From the NCBI GenBank assembly GCA_002104895.1, contig MCFG01000129.1, forward strand, positions 35,001-99,000: 64,000 nt of DNA. The letters are read 5' to 3'. The notes under the pieces were generated by a model. That model had not been told where the DNA came from. It worked only from the letters and a program-made list of their open reading frames with translations, and ran no database searches. Both the position numbers and the translations under genes were made by a program. Below are positions 1 to 15,200 of this stretch, piece after piece (the first letter of the stretch is position 1; each line of letters starts with the position of its first letter). This stretch comes from Anaeromyces robustus (lineage: Eukaryota > Neocallimastigomycota > Neocallimastigomycetes > Neocallimastigales > Neocallimastigaceae).

Positions 1-2346
1 TAGATCCCTTGATAAATACTGTTTTTTTTTTATGACCTTTAAGAAAAAATAAAATCCCTCAAATAAATTTACTTATTATATATATAAAAAAAAATTGAAC
101 TTTTTATTTGTATAAAAAGGTAAATTTTGTGTTGTGTATGTAATGTGTATGTATATCTTTACAATATTGTGTTATTTTTTTTTTAACATTTAGACATATT
201 TTTTGCTATAATTTTATCTTTTTATTTGGAATAAAATACATTTTTATTGATATAGAATTATCATAAAATAATAAAAAAAAAAAAAAAACAATGAAGCATG
301 ATTTCTTCTTTTAGTCTAAAAAAAGAACTATATTGCTACTACTAATTATCTGTTTAATAATTATTAATTTTTATTTATTTATAAAAAATATTATCAATAT
401 AATATAATTTTTTTTTTTTTTTTAGATTTTTGATTATAAACAAATATGTTTAAAAGAATTATATTTATTATTACTTCATTTTTTTTTTGTTTAAAATACA
501 TTATATGGATATGTTTTTTTTTATTACAATTTTTTTTGTTTAAAATACATTATATGGATATGTTTTTTTTTATTATTGTTATCTTACAATTTTTCTTTTC
601 TTTTTTTTACATTACATTTACATTTTTTTTTATGAAATAAATTAATTTAACCGAATATCATAATTCTATTTTTACTTCCATAATAAAAAATTATAAAAAA
701 TCTTTATGTATATACATAAAATTTTTGTTTCTTTTTTTTTTTTTTTTCTTATAATTACTTTAAATGTGTATTCCTATAATAAATATGAAAATCAAAATGT
801 ATGTACATTTATAAATAAATCTAAAAATATAATAATGAATTCATAAAATAATAGTAAAAAAAAAAAAAAAAAATAAAAAATCAATAAAAAAAATATCTTT
901 CGGGTTGAAAATAAAACTATAATTAAAACTACAATTTAATTTTATATTAGTGTTTTATTTTAATGGTAGTACAATTTATTGTGTTACATATACCTATATA
1001 TATATATGAAGAGTTAATTTTTTATTTTTTCATCCATCCACACAAATTGATTTATTATAAGGATAATTATAAAGGTTTTTTTCTTATAATAGCTAGAAAT
1101 TATTACCTTAATAAATTCTAATACTTATTTAGAAGTGTTTTTTACTTACATAGAAGAATTTTTACTTACTTACATAGAAGTGCTTTTATTTACTTATATA
1201 ATATCACTTGTGTTTTTACTTCTATGTAATTATGTAAAATAAAAAAAAATTTTGAAAGAAGAAAAAAAAAAAAAAAAAGATATATATAATATATATATCT
1301 TGAAGAAGAAAAACTTTGTTTAATTTTTTAAAAAATTGATTTTTATTATTATTATTTATTCTTTAAAAATAAAAAAAAATTCTTTTTTTCTTTTACATTT
1401 ACATTGAAAAAATATATATATAATATAATGGAACAGATTTAAAAGAAAAAAAATTGTCTGTATATATAAGAATTATAAAAAAAAAAAGTATTGATTATTT
1501 TTTAATAAAAAAAATTTTTAATATTTAATATTTGTTAATTATTACTACTACTATTTTTTTTTTAAAATAAAAAATATAAAAAAATTGTTTTATATAAAAA
1601 AAAACTTTTTCTTTTTTATCCTTATAATATATAAACTTTTTTTTTCTTTTCTTTTCCTTTTTTTTTTCTTGTATGTGTAAATTATATATTAAAACTAATA
1701 AGGATAAAAAAAAAATCTTTTTTTTTTTTAATTATTAAAAAATAAAAATAATTATTTAATATAAAATTATAAAAAAAATTAAAGGTAAAATGATATATGT
1801 TTATATTACATCAATAAATAATGCTTATTTTTTTTTTTTTTTTGTTTTTCTTAAAAGTTTTTTTTTTTTAAAATTATGTGCTGAATGATAAAAAAAAAAA
1901 AAGAGAAGTATTTTGATTTAATTTTTTTTAATTGTTGTTGTTGCTTATGTATTATATAAACTTTATTATTTATATTTGTTTTATTTTATTTTTAATTTGG
2001 AACTTAAAAAAAAATTGTGTATTTATATTTTTGAATTGGATAAAATATATGTTTTGTATGTTTTGTATATATATTAAATGATTATTTAATTTTTTTTATT
2101 CATTTAATATTGACTTTGTTTTTTTTTTTTTTTATTTGTTTCTTCAATTATTTTTTTTCTTTTTGATATATTGTTATTTTTTTATATTATTTTTTATTTT
2201 TTTTTTTTTTTTTTGGAAATTTTAGTTATTTTTAAAATTGAACTTGTTTTTTTTTTATTTATAATTGAACGATTTTTTTATAATTGAACGATTATTATAT
2301 TATGCAAACTTTCGCGAATTTATTATCATTATAAATATGAATCAAT

Positions 2347-2385
<39 letters not shown>

Positions 2386-3231
2386 GTTTCAGTTAATTTT
2401 TTAAAAATAAAAATTAATCTTTCTAAAAGTTAAAAAAAATAAAATCATTATATTTGTAACTCTAAATTGGCTTTTATATAAAATAGTAAACTCTAAAAAA
2501 TATACGTTTGGAAAATATTACTTCTATATTTGAATAATAAATAAAAAAATTGTTGTTATTTTAACCTGATTCTTATTTACTTTTTTTTTTTATCGGCTTT
2601 TATGATTTATATTAAGTTTGGAATATACTATAAAAAAAAATTCAAAATACTTTCTCTTTTTTTTTTGTTTTTTGTTTTTTTTTTGTTTTTGATTTTGTTT
2701 TTTGTTTTTGATTTTGTTTTGTTTATAAATATATATTTTATATAATATATAAATACATAGATTTATATAAATATATATAAATATATAAATGAAAAACGAA
2801 TTTTTTTTTGTGTGTGTATGTGAATAATTTTTTTTTTTTTTTAAGAAAAAAAAAAAAATTGGTGATAAATTAAATTAATTTATTTGTATTATTTTTTATG
2901 AAATATTATTATTATTATCATTTATCATTTATCATTTATTATTAAAAAAATATATATAAATAATAATAATAATAATTAAATGGTATATATAGGAAAAATA
3001 TGAAATTGATAATATCATATATATATATATATATATACTTATCAATTTTATTATGAAAGTGATTTTCTTTCTTTTTTTTTTACTGTTATTTTTTTATTAT
3101 TTTTATTATTATTCATTATTATTATTCATTTTTATTTTTTATTTTTTTTTTTCATTATTTTCTTTTTTTTCATTTTTATTAAAAATGAAATAATAAAAAT
3201 AATAAAAATAATAAAAAAATAAAAATAAAAT
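1..3231. other. Intergenic AT-rich stretch downstream of FAS
   Basis: No gene is seen. The stretch is almost entirely A/T with homopolymer runs, the longest a T run at about 2347-2384. A roughly 50-base unit with the core ttgtttaaaatacattata is repeated in tandem near 489-560, and a short duplication containing ataattgaacga sits near 2259-2292. The short open frame at 446-640 is low-complexity Phe/Ile sequence and is not believed to be coding. The 3' end and polyadenylation region of the FAS transcript should lie just left of 3232. Confidence 0.7.
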
Positions 3232-6200
3232 TTATTCAGCAATAGCCATAGCACAAGAGAAACCACCAGAATGAGAAATGGTAACTTTAACATCTTTAAT
3301 ACCGGCATCTTTAACAGCCTTTTCAGCATCATTATGGAATTTAACAACTGGGGCACCTGATTCACCTGGTAAAATTTCAATATCTACAAGTGGGGCAGCT
3401 TCACCTTTAGTCCAAACTTTTGAAGTAGCACGAGAAGAAACAGCCTTTATAACAGCTTCCTTAGCAGACCATCTACCAGCAAAACTAGATTGTGGATCTG
3501 GTCTACTCATACAATAAGTAATTTCATCCTTTGTGAAATTTCTTTCTAAGAAAGTTTCATTAGTAATTGGAATTTCACTAACTAATTCAACATCAACACC
3601 AATACCATTACCATCTTCTTGTGAAGTATTCTTTATAGCACTAGATTGAAGAATCATCTTAATTTTCTTTGCTTCTTTTTCAGAAACATCTGGTAAAGCT
3701 TCACGTTTACCACTGAATTTCCAAGAACCTTCCTTCTTATCATAAGAAGCTCTAGCTAATGGATCTAAGTAAACACTAGATTCATTAGATTCATCATATG
3801 GTGGATGATCTTTAACTTGAACAAAGTCAGCATTTTCAGTCATAGAATCATGAAGATATCTATACATAGCTTGTTGACGAACATCTCTCTTCTTACAATA
3901 TTCATCATATTCTTCCTTAGTAAGACTAGATAAAACATATTCTGGGGCAATAACTAAAACTTCACCACCAACTTGACCAAAACCGAAGGATTTTAATAAA
4001 CCAGCCTTAACACCATCAGTATGAATTGAACGTGATGGGTAACAAATATATTCATACTTACGAAGTTTTTCTTCAATATTATCAGCATTACGATTACCTG
4101 GAATAATACCAGTTTCAATAACTTGAAGCATACCATTAAGCATCCATGAAGCAGCAGCACCCTTTGGATGACCAGTTAAATACTTTTGCATAATAGCTGG
4201 ACAAACATTACCTTTACTACGTCCAAGATGTTTAAATTGTTTATTAATAACTTCAGATTCATTAGTATCATTAGCCTTAGTACCAGTACCATGGAAAGAT
4301 AAGGCATCAATATCATCAATAGTTAAACCAAAGACAGCAAGAGCACCTCTTAATGGAGCAATAGTTGGATCATTCTTATAGAATTCATTACCATAGGTAC
4401 GAAGAGCTTCCTTTTCTTGACGTTTAGCTTCCTTATTAATATAAGCTGTTCTTTCCTTAATATATTTAATAGATTGTTCATCATCTTTTTGATCCTTAGC
4501 TTCTACTTCTTCCTTTAATAAATCTAATTCATTTTCTACCCAAAGTTTAATTTGTTTACGACGGAAGTTCATTTGACGAGCACGATATTTGAAATCTAAT
4601 AATGGGTTGTATGAAGCATGAGATTCACGAGCAGTAGTTAAAATACCTTGACCTGGAGCTGGAACAGAACGTCCTTCCTTATCAGTAGCAGTAGAAGTAT
4701 GAGCAATAATACCATAAATTGGTACACCCATCTTAATAGCAAGACTAGCTTTCATTAAAATTTCATGACCAGCACCTTGAGCTTCCATGAAACCAGATCT
4801 AGTAGTAGTAGCTGGACGAGACATTTCAGATGGATCACGACCATGAGCTAATTCATCTAATGAATTACTAGTAGCCTTCATTTGAGCAAATTCATAAGAA
4901 CCTTCTTCTTGGAAATCATCATAACCACCAACAATAACAATCTTAGCCTTACCACTTAAAATGGTTTCAACACCAATATCTACAGATTCTACAGCAGTAG
5001 CACAAGCACCAACTGGAGTCTTGATTGGACCTGAAGAAGAAAGTAATAAAAGATTAATCCAAGCTGGCATAGTATTAATAAAGCTTTCTTGAAGAATATC
5101 ACTTTGAACTGGTTTTTCAAAAGCACGATCAAAGTATTCTTTATGAGTGGAAACCATACCACCAACACCACCACCAGAACAATTACCAACTTCAGAAACA
5201 TGAACATATTCATAGAATTCATATGGATCAGTAATACCAGAACTAACAAGTGCTTCTACAGTAGCAACAATAACATAAAGGGTAATTGGATCAACTTGAT
5301 CAATAATATTCTTTGGAACACCATAAGTTTCTGGTTTCCAACCTGTTGGAATTTGAGCAGCAACAGTACGATCAAATTGAAGAGCCTTTGGAATAAAGAT
5401 AGTAGATCCCTTTTTAACCTTAACAATCCATTGACCAGATTCAGTATTTTCAAAGATATCAATATGATCACCATGCTTCTTCTTAAATTGTTCAGCTTCT
5501 TCCTTACTACATTCAAATCCTGGTAAGTCATGATCAATAGCAACTTCTTGATAGAAGTTCTTATTATTTGGATCGTAACCACCGAAAAGATCTGGTTCTA
5601 TGAAACGAATACCTGTATGTTCAAGGATTCTCTTTTCATATTTAGCCTTAACTTCATAATCTTGAACTGGTTCACCGGTTTGAGTATCAACCCAACCAGA
5701 ATACATCTTATTATCTTTAGTCTTCTTATTCTTGGCATATTTAATCATACCCATAATCCATGCCATTTCAATACAACCTTCAAGAGAGAATTTACCATAG
5801 GCTTCCATTTCCCAACGAGTACGTGAATTACCATATGGACCTACTTCACCATAACCAGTAACAACAATAGTACGGTCTAAATCAATCATACCACGTAAGT
5901 AATCTAATTTCTTTAATTCTTCGTAAGGCTTCATCTTTGGGAAAGCAAACTTTAAGTTAGCACGTGGTTTTAACATTAATTTCTTTTCCTTAGCAAGAAG
6001 TTTTCCAAGAGTAATACTCTTTTCTAAATCTTTTTCAGCCTTAATAGAACGTCTTATTTCAGAAGTTTCATTTAAGATAGTACGTATCATAGTAATATTA
6101 TGGTTTAAGTTATCAATAAATTGAAGACCACCATTAAGATCAGCAAAGACTGGGTTCTTAAGACACATCTTACAAATTTCACTATGCATTAAACCAATTA

Positions 6201-9200
6201 AATTGAAAGCCATTTCATGAGTACTGAAGGTGTGAACACCAAACATTTCAATACCTTCAGCAACTAAATTATTACTATTCATTAAACCAGTACCTCTTGT
6301 CCAACCAATAACGGCACCAGCAATGGTAAGATAACCTCCCCATCCTTCTGAATGCCAACGGTTGAAAAGTGTTTCAAGAGCAATCTTTGATTCAGAGTAA
6401 AGACCATCACCACCGAATGTACCATGATTTGGAGACATTGGTAAAATACATTGAGCTGGACGAGTATCATACTTATGAGCTTCTTTTTCAGAAACAATCT
6501 TACCTAACATTCTTAATAAGTTAGTAAGCATAATTCTATGAGCTAATTCACTTCTACTATCAATGTTTTCTAAAGTTCTACCATTTTCAGAAATAGCAGC
6601 AAATGGAATAACATAATCAAGATCCCAACCTAAACCATTCTTTGGATCCTTAGAATAAATATATTCAATGAGATGATTAACATCTTCAACTGAAGCAGCA
6701 TTAAATGGAACAACAATTAAACATGAACCTTTAGAACCATGATCTTCATAAAGTTGACGGTAGTATTGCATAGTAGCCTTACTAAATCTAGATGTAGTAG
6801 CAATAATCTTAGCACCACCATTTAATAATCCCTTAATAACTTGAGAACCAATAGAGTTACGACCACAACCAGTAATTAAAACATACTTATTTTTAAAGGT
6901 AATACCATCATTGGCCATATCATAAAGAGCCTTATAATAAACCTTTGTAGCCTTTTCATCATATTCACCAGTCTTTGGATCCTTAAGGAAAAGGAATGGT
7001 ACCTTCTTAGACTTAACTCTAGTCTTATTATTACCACCAGTGAAACGAATGCTACGGTTAGAATGTTTGGTTGGAATACGAGTAATACGACTACCAGCAG
7101 ACATTAATTTAATATAGGATTCCATCTTATTAATACCTGGACGTGGAACTTCACTGTATTTAATTTCACCTTGTTCAGTAACAATAGTTTGTGGCATAGT
7201 TGGAATATCAACATCCTTATAAACTGGATTTTCCTTAATAGCTTCAGAACAATTTTCCATAAGAATTTGAGCAAATTCTTTAGCTAATTCATAAGTTGGA
7301 CCCTTCTTTGGATCAGTAGTGTTAATATGGTAAGAATAAAGGTCAAGAAGATGTTGATCTGCACGATTCATAACATGAATACATTGACTAGTAACCTTTC
7401 TATCAACGACAGCTAATCTACCGAATAAAATATCATAATAAAGAATTAAGGATTCTTGATGGACCCAATTCCAGTAAGAATCATATTTTCTAACCTTTAA
7501 TGGATCAAAGATTGGTTTAATACCTTGAGCATATTCATCACCATGTTCATTAATCCAAAGATCAAGTTCAGCACGAAGTTTAGCAGCATTATTTAATTCT
7601 TCTTCATAACGGTTGAAACCTTCACGTGGATCAATATCAAGATAATTTAAGAAGATATCTAATTGTTCACGAATAAGTTGATCGTATTTCTTAGAAGCTT
7701 CAGCTAAAGCACCAGCATTAACAGCAGCCATTGGAATACCAACTGGGGCAGCACCACCAGCTGGGGCAGCACCAGCAGAAACACCAACATAATTGAAGTA
7801 CATTGGAGCAACCTTATCTAACCAAGCCTTAGCTTCATCTTCACTACCGAAACGAGCAGATGGTTCATCAGTTAAACCGAATAATAATAAGGCTTCAGTA
7901 CGTTTTGGTCCAAGACCATACTTTTGTGAAAGATGATCTTGAATCTTAGATTTAGTGAAACCAGCAGCCATCTTGGAACTAACAAGTTTATTAACTAAAG
8001 TTTGACTATATTTACCCATTGGAACAGCACCAGAACCAATTTGTCCAGCTAATTCACCTAATGGAATTTCTTCAGATTTATCTGGAACATTATTACTACC
8101 AAATTCCTTTTGTAAATCACCTAAAACTTCATTTTGAAGAGTAGATTTACCACCAACTAAATCCTTAATAGTAGCAGTTAATGGAACTTCTTGTACCTTC
8201 TTCTTTAATTTTTGAGCAATAAGAATATGAAGTAAATCTTTAACTTGAATATCTTCATCACTTACACCAGCAGCAGCAGCAGCAGCTGGCATAGCCATTG
8301 GAGCAGCCATAGCCATTGGCATAGCTGAAGCAGCAGCACCACCAGCAGAAAGACTAATACCAGTAAAACCGGAATACATTGGAGCAATCTTATCTAACCA
8401 AGCCTTAGCTTCATCTTCACTTCCGAAACGAGCAGATGGTTCATCAGTTAAACCGAATAATAATAAAGCATCAGAACGTTTTGGTCCAAGACCATACTTT
8501 TGTGAAAGATAACCATTAATCTTAGATTTAGTAAAACCAGCAGCCATCTTAGAACTAACAAGTTTATTAACTAAAGTTTGACTATATTTACCCATTGGAA
8601 CAGCACCAGAACCAATTTGTCCAGCTAATTCACCTAATGGAATTTCTTCAGATTTATCTGGAACATTATTGCTACCAAATTCCTTTTGTAAATCACCTAA
8701 AACTTCATTTTGAAGAGTAGATTTACCACCAACTAAATCCTTAATAGTAGCAGTTAATGGAACTTCTTGTACCTTCTTCTTTAATTTTTGAGCAATAAGA
8801 ATATGAAGTAAATCTTTAACTTGAATATCTTCATCACTTACACTAGCAGCAGCAACAGCTGGCATTGGAGCTGGGACTGGAGCAGCAACTGGAACTGGAG
8901 CAGCAACTGGAGCTGGAGTTGGAGCTGGAGCAGATTTTGGAGTTGAAGTTGGAGTGGATTCTAATTTATCAGAATCATCTTCATCTTCTAAATCATAGAA
9001 AATTTCCTTGTAATTTCTAGAATAGGAAAGAATTTCACGACGATAACTAGTAGCATCATCATAATATTCATACTTGAATTTTAAAGTCTTTTGAGCCATA
9101 CCAGAAAGTGTTGGACCTGGACCAATTTCAATTAAACGTTCAACACCAATATCAACGAATAAACGATCTTGAGTTTCAATCCAACGAACAGCACTAGCAA

Positions 9201-12200
9201 ATTGATAAGCTAATAATTCAATTAAAAGAATATAACCAAGTTTTTGTTGAAGACGTGGTGAAGCATATTTATCATCAGTCCAACCCTTTAATACATTCTT
9301 AATACGACTAGAATTAGTTTTAGCATAAATATTTTCAATAAACTTCTTTTCTAATGAGAATGGTTCAGCGGTTAAGTTTGGAATGTAATTACCAATTAAA
9401 CGATTAACATCAATAAGATTTGGATCAAATTTACTCATTAAATATTGACGGAATGGAGCAACACCTCTTAATAAGAAACTAGAGTGGAATGGTACATCGA
9501 TACCACGAAGTGGAATAGAAGCAGCACCACGTTCTAAGTTAATAAATCCACGCTTTCTCTTTTGTTCTTTAGCCTTTTCAAAAGCATTAGTAACAATTTC
9601 AATAACTTGTTTTTGTACTTCTTCTACGGAAAGAGTATTTAATAAAACAGTTAAATCAATCTTTTCAGCCTTTAAGTAGTTCAAAACATTAGTAAGAACT
9701 TGAAGAGAAATAAGATCACCAGAAACAACGTATTGCCAGTTATCAACATTGTAATTTACAATTTCAATTAATCCTTCAGTAACCTTTTGAATATTAGCAA
9801 CAAGATATTGTAAAGCATTTTCATTGAAAGTACTACTAACACGAGTTGGGTTAACAGCACACATAGCATAATCGGAACGTCCCTTAGAATCACGTTGGAC
9901 AGCTCTTTGCATAGTCATACCACGATAGAAAACGACATCAACTAAAGTTTCAATACTTAAAACATCACCAATAGCAGTTAAGGCAGCATATTCACCTAAA
10001 CTGTGACCAGCGAAAGCACTATTTTGTTGAATGAAACCACGAGATCTCATTTCTTCAAAAGCAGCCTTTTCCATTAATACTAAGGAAGGTTGTGTAAATT
10101 GAGTAGCAGATAATAAACCTCCAATATGATGGAAAGTGTAGGAAGTACTATCATCATCAATTTCTGGGAAAAGAGAAAGACTTTCAATAACACCATCAGC
10201 ATTAACATGTTCATAAGTCATTTGTTGATAATTCTTACGAATTTGTTGACCCTTAACATTACCAAAGTAAATAGTAATTTCAGTTGGATTATTTTTAACA
10301 ATATCAATAATAGAGAAACCATAAGTTTCCATTAAGTGAGCATCAGCACGATCCCAAATTTCTCTAGCAACAGCAGATTTTTCATACAAGTCCATACCCA
10401 TACCAACTTCTTGAGCACCTTGACCAGTAAAGACATAAGCAGTAATTGGTTGTTCAACTTCAGCAGTTCCTTCTAAAATGACTTGACCGTTTTGATTAAT
10501 GGTCTTACATTGAATAATCTTCTTACCATTAGCCATACCAGTATGGAAAAGTTTAGTTTCTAAACGATCACCTGGTAAAACCATATCAAGGAATTTAACT
10601 TCATAAGAAGTAACACGATGTGGATGATTTTCAGCAGCGAAAGTTTCAACAAACTTACGAGTAGAAGCACTAGTCCACATACCATGAGTAATGTTACCTG
10701 GAAGATCAGCTAATTGAGCAAAGTATGGATTAGTATGAATTGGATTGACATCACCAGAAACACGTGAATAACCAAGGTTAGAGGAGTGAGTATTAACTAC
10801 ACTAGAAAGTCCCTTACCCTTTGGCATAATACTGTAACCACCATTTTCAAAATAGACTGGAGTATCTTGAACCTTACCATTTCTTTCTAAAAAGTCAATG
10901 ACTGGATTACCACATGAACCATCTGGTTTTTCATAATGATAATCAACCTTAGCAATATCAACATAAACCTTAGTAGATAATAATTTCTTAACAGTACCGA
11001 AAGTTTTAACCTTACTGTAAACATCATGTGTTTTGTAGGCATATTCACTGTTTAATTCGAAAAGTAATTGATCACCTTCAACAAGAGCTAATTCTTCATC
11101 ATCAGTAGCCATCTTAAACCAATCAAGAGATTCAAGAATACGAACATCCTTCTTAGACTTTAAGGTAACATGATAGCTCTTTTCTTCAACATTCTTAAAA
11201 GTAGCATCATAATCAGTGAAAATACCACGATAGAAGAAAGTAGAAATAACTTCCATGAATGGTTTTTCATCACGTTTTAAGACACCCTTAACTTCTACAA
11301 TCTTACCAGTTTCATCATTAACAACACTAATAATACGAGATTCAGTCTTAACAACATCACCTTCCTTTAAACCAGTTTCATTTTCAATCATACGGAAACC
11401 GTTAGATAAATGAACTAATTTTAATAAATCAGCATCAATAAATTTAGGGAAGATGGCACGAATAATACTTTGCCAACCTACAACAATAGCGAAATCCATT
11501 GGAGCAAATAAGACCTTTTGACCACGATCAGTGTAAGATTCAGCTTGATTACCAATAATATTAACAAAATCGGTAATTTGTTGACGAGTAATTGGTTCAC
11601 TAACACTAATGAATGGTTCTCTTGGATCATGGTTAAAGTCTTCTTCAAAGGAATATTTACCATTATCAAGACCGAACCATAAATCATAATAGAAACGCTT
11701 AATACGTTCATTTCTACCTTCCATAATTTCATGAATTGGAGCATAACCTTGTTCTGGTTTGTATTGGAAGAGAAGTGGAAGTTTAACAACCTTGTCATTT
11801 AATGAATATTCACTCATTAAGACGGTAATAACCTTCTTATCATCAATAGAAATCTTAACAATTTCATTACCACCTTGTTTAGTGAAAAGAGTAAGTGATT
11901 CAATTTTATCATTAATGGTTCTAATTTCAACTAATTGTTGTGGTTTTGGACGAAGAATACGTCTAACACAGTTATCTTGGTAATAACCATCATCATCCTT
12001 AACATAAACCTTTGAGGCTAAAAGAGCATGTAACCATGTGTAATGTTGACCAGCTAATAAATCTAACCAATCCTTTTCATCTGGAAGATCTTCATTATTT
12101 TCAGCAGTAATTTCAAACATGGTAGAGAAAATGTTATCATTCTTAATACCTTTAATTGAAACACCACGAATCTTTCTACGAACATCACGAATTTCAGCAC

Positions 12201-15200
12201 CACCAAAGTAGTCAACAACTGGAATAACAGTGTCACTATTTTGATAGTAACGACTCTTTAATTCCTTAATATGTTCTTGATTAATGGTTTCAAGAATTGA
12301 GCTAATTGGTTCGTTAGCTTTAGTAGAATGTCTAACAGCAACTGGACCTTGAAGAACACAAACACGACCTGGATCTTGACCAACAACAGCTTCTAAATGT
12401 TCAGATTGCCATAAACTATCCTTCTTAAACCAATATTTGAAAGACTTGTCCATATTTGGAATGAATGGTGGTGGCTTAATATCACGTCTGCTACAAATGT
12501 TCAAGAAGTACATTAAATCATCACTGTTCAATAATTGAACTCTAGCTTCTGGAACTCTTTCATCCATAAACTTTTCTAATAAACCAACTGGATCTTCTTC
12601 TAATTGTTCATAGGATTGAAGGAAGGAAATAAATTCTTTACCTTCAGAAGCCTTGTAGAAACGTTCTTCAGTTCTGTGGAAGAAATCACCATAAATCATT
12701 CTTAAAGAAACATCAATCCATTGACCATTTGGATACATTAATTCAAGCATACGACGTAAAACTTCATAGTAAGTCATATCTTTAAGATCAACAACCTTAC
12801 TACTATCCTCTTCAGCAGCATCATATTTCTTTGGGAACCAAACCTTTTGATAATCCTTATTAAGACGATTAACAATATATTCTTTACGAGCAAGTAAAGC
12901 TGGTAATTGTTTTTCTGGTGGAAGACTAAAGATGGTTTCATCTAATTCTTTCCATAATAAGACACCACGAGTGGCTAATTTGTGAATTGGTTCACCTAAT
13001 TCAGATTTAACAGTAACAACACCACCAGTTGGACCCTTATAGGTGTTTTCCCATTCCTTTTCATTTTCAATACCTTCAGATTCAACTAATAATTTTTTAA
13101 CTTCTTCACTAGTTCCAGCTTCAGCAGCAACTAAAATTCTACTACCGAATAAAATACCATCAAATGGCATTGGTGGATAACCAAACTTACGAGCCCATTC
13201 ACCAGTTAAATATGGAAGAGTACCTTCAGCATTACCGAAACCACTACCAACAACAATAATAATATTTGGTTGGCGACGAATAATAGCGTAAGTATCAATA
13301 ATTGGTTGATGGAAATCTTCAAAGGAGTGGTGACCACCAGCACGACCACCAGTCCATTGCATAATAATTGGCATATCTGGATTTTGTCTGGCAATAGCAA
13401 TAACTTGTTTAATAGCACTAACACTACCTGGTTTGAAAGCAACATGTTTAATACCACAAGCCTTTAAGTTGGAAAGAATTTCATTAGCAACGTCAAGACT
13501 TGGAACACCAGCAGCAATACATAAACCTTCAAGTGGGATACCTTCCTTTCTCATTTCTTGAACTAATGGATATTGGAAACCCCATTGGAAAGCATTTAAG
13601 AACATAATATTCATAGTAATACCTTCACCACATGGAACATTAGACATAATCTTCTTAATACGGTTACGAATCATTTGAGTAGAGTGTTGACCACCACCAG
13701 CTAATTCAATATGATATCCAGCATTAATACAAGCACTAACAAGATTTTCATTAGCAGTAGTTGGAGTCATACCACCAACCATAAGTGGAGGTTTACCAAG
13801 TAAACGACTGAAACGAGTTTCAACATAAATCTTACCATTATTAGCAGATTTAACTAATTTTGGAGCGAATAATTTCTCCCAATTCATAGAATAAGTAACA
13901 GAAGATGGATCTCTATTGAAAAGGGAATCCTTACTTAAAACTTCTTTTTCAGTGGTTTCTAAACTATTAGCAAGAATAATTTGAACACCAGTACCAATCT
14001 TATTTCTGTGAGTTAATAAACCAACACCAGCACCAGATGGACCAAATTCTAAAATATGGGTAGCATTAGTAATAGAAGTAGCTTTTTCCCAGTGAACTGG
14101 TAAAGTACAAATTTGTTTAATTAATTCATAAGTAAATTGTGGATGACCTCTTAAATCTTCACCAGTTTCAGTAGAATAAATTGGAATAGCCAATTCACCT
14201 TTACCAAGAATTAAATGATCACGTTCAACATCCTTCATAATAGTATCATTAACATCCTTTAAATAATCACAATGGAATGGAACAGAAATTGGAAGGAAAC
14301 GACTATTAAAACGAATCTTTCTTTGACTGTATGGAATTCTATTTTGATCAATATTGGCTTGAGCCTTTAACTTACGAAGAGTAACATTTAAACCATATAA
14401 ACTTTGTGGGTGACCAGAACAAACAATACTACGTGGTCCATTATATAAAGAAATATGAATTTTTCTATCTTCTGGAAGATGTTGATTAGTAGCTTTAATA
14501 TGTTCAACAATTTTATTAACTGGAAGGTTAGCAAAAGAAATCATTGGAGTTGGTTCACCTTCATCATTATTTAAAGAATCTTGAAGAATCTTTGGATTAA
14601 TAGTAGTTTCTGGATAAGCCATTTGAGATCTAACACCAATCCAGAATAATAAAGATAAGGCTTTAATAGAATTTTCAATAAATTCTTCTTCAGTTCCAGA
14701 AGAGGAAACAACTACAGAAGAAATAATACCTTGTGAATGACCAGTAGTACCTATTTTATTATTTTATAAAGAAAAAATTTATAAAGAAAAAAAATTTTAT
14801 ATATATAAAAAAAAACATAGAAATAATTTAAAAAAAAATTAATAAATATATATATATAAATATACAAAAAATTGTTAATATATAAATATATATATATATA
14901 CAAAAAAAATTTAATTATAAAAATAAATATATATTATATATTATATATATAATATTATTTTTATTAATTTTAATTGATAAATACTTCAAAAAAAAATATA
15001 TATATATACATATATATATATATAATATTCATCTAATGATTTATATTTATCAAAAAAAATTTTTTTTTTGTTTTTTTTTTAAAATAATTAAATTAAATAT
15101 CATCAAAAGGAAAAAAAAATTATTTTTTTTTCTTTACTTTAAATTTCAACTTACCAACAAAACTGCTTCTCATTTCATCTGGAGTTTTTCCTAATGATTT

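Noticed and set aside
446-640. 64-codon plus-strand open frame
   Set aside because: Low-complexity Phe/Ile sequence produced by T-rich DNA and a short tandem repeat; no family resemblance.
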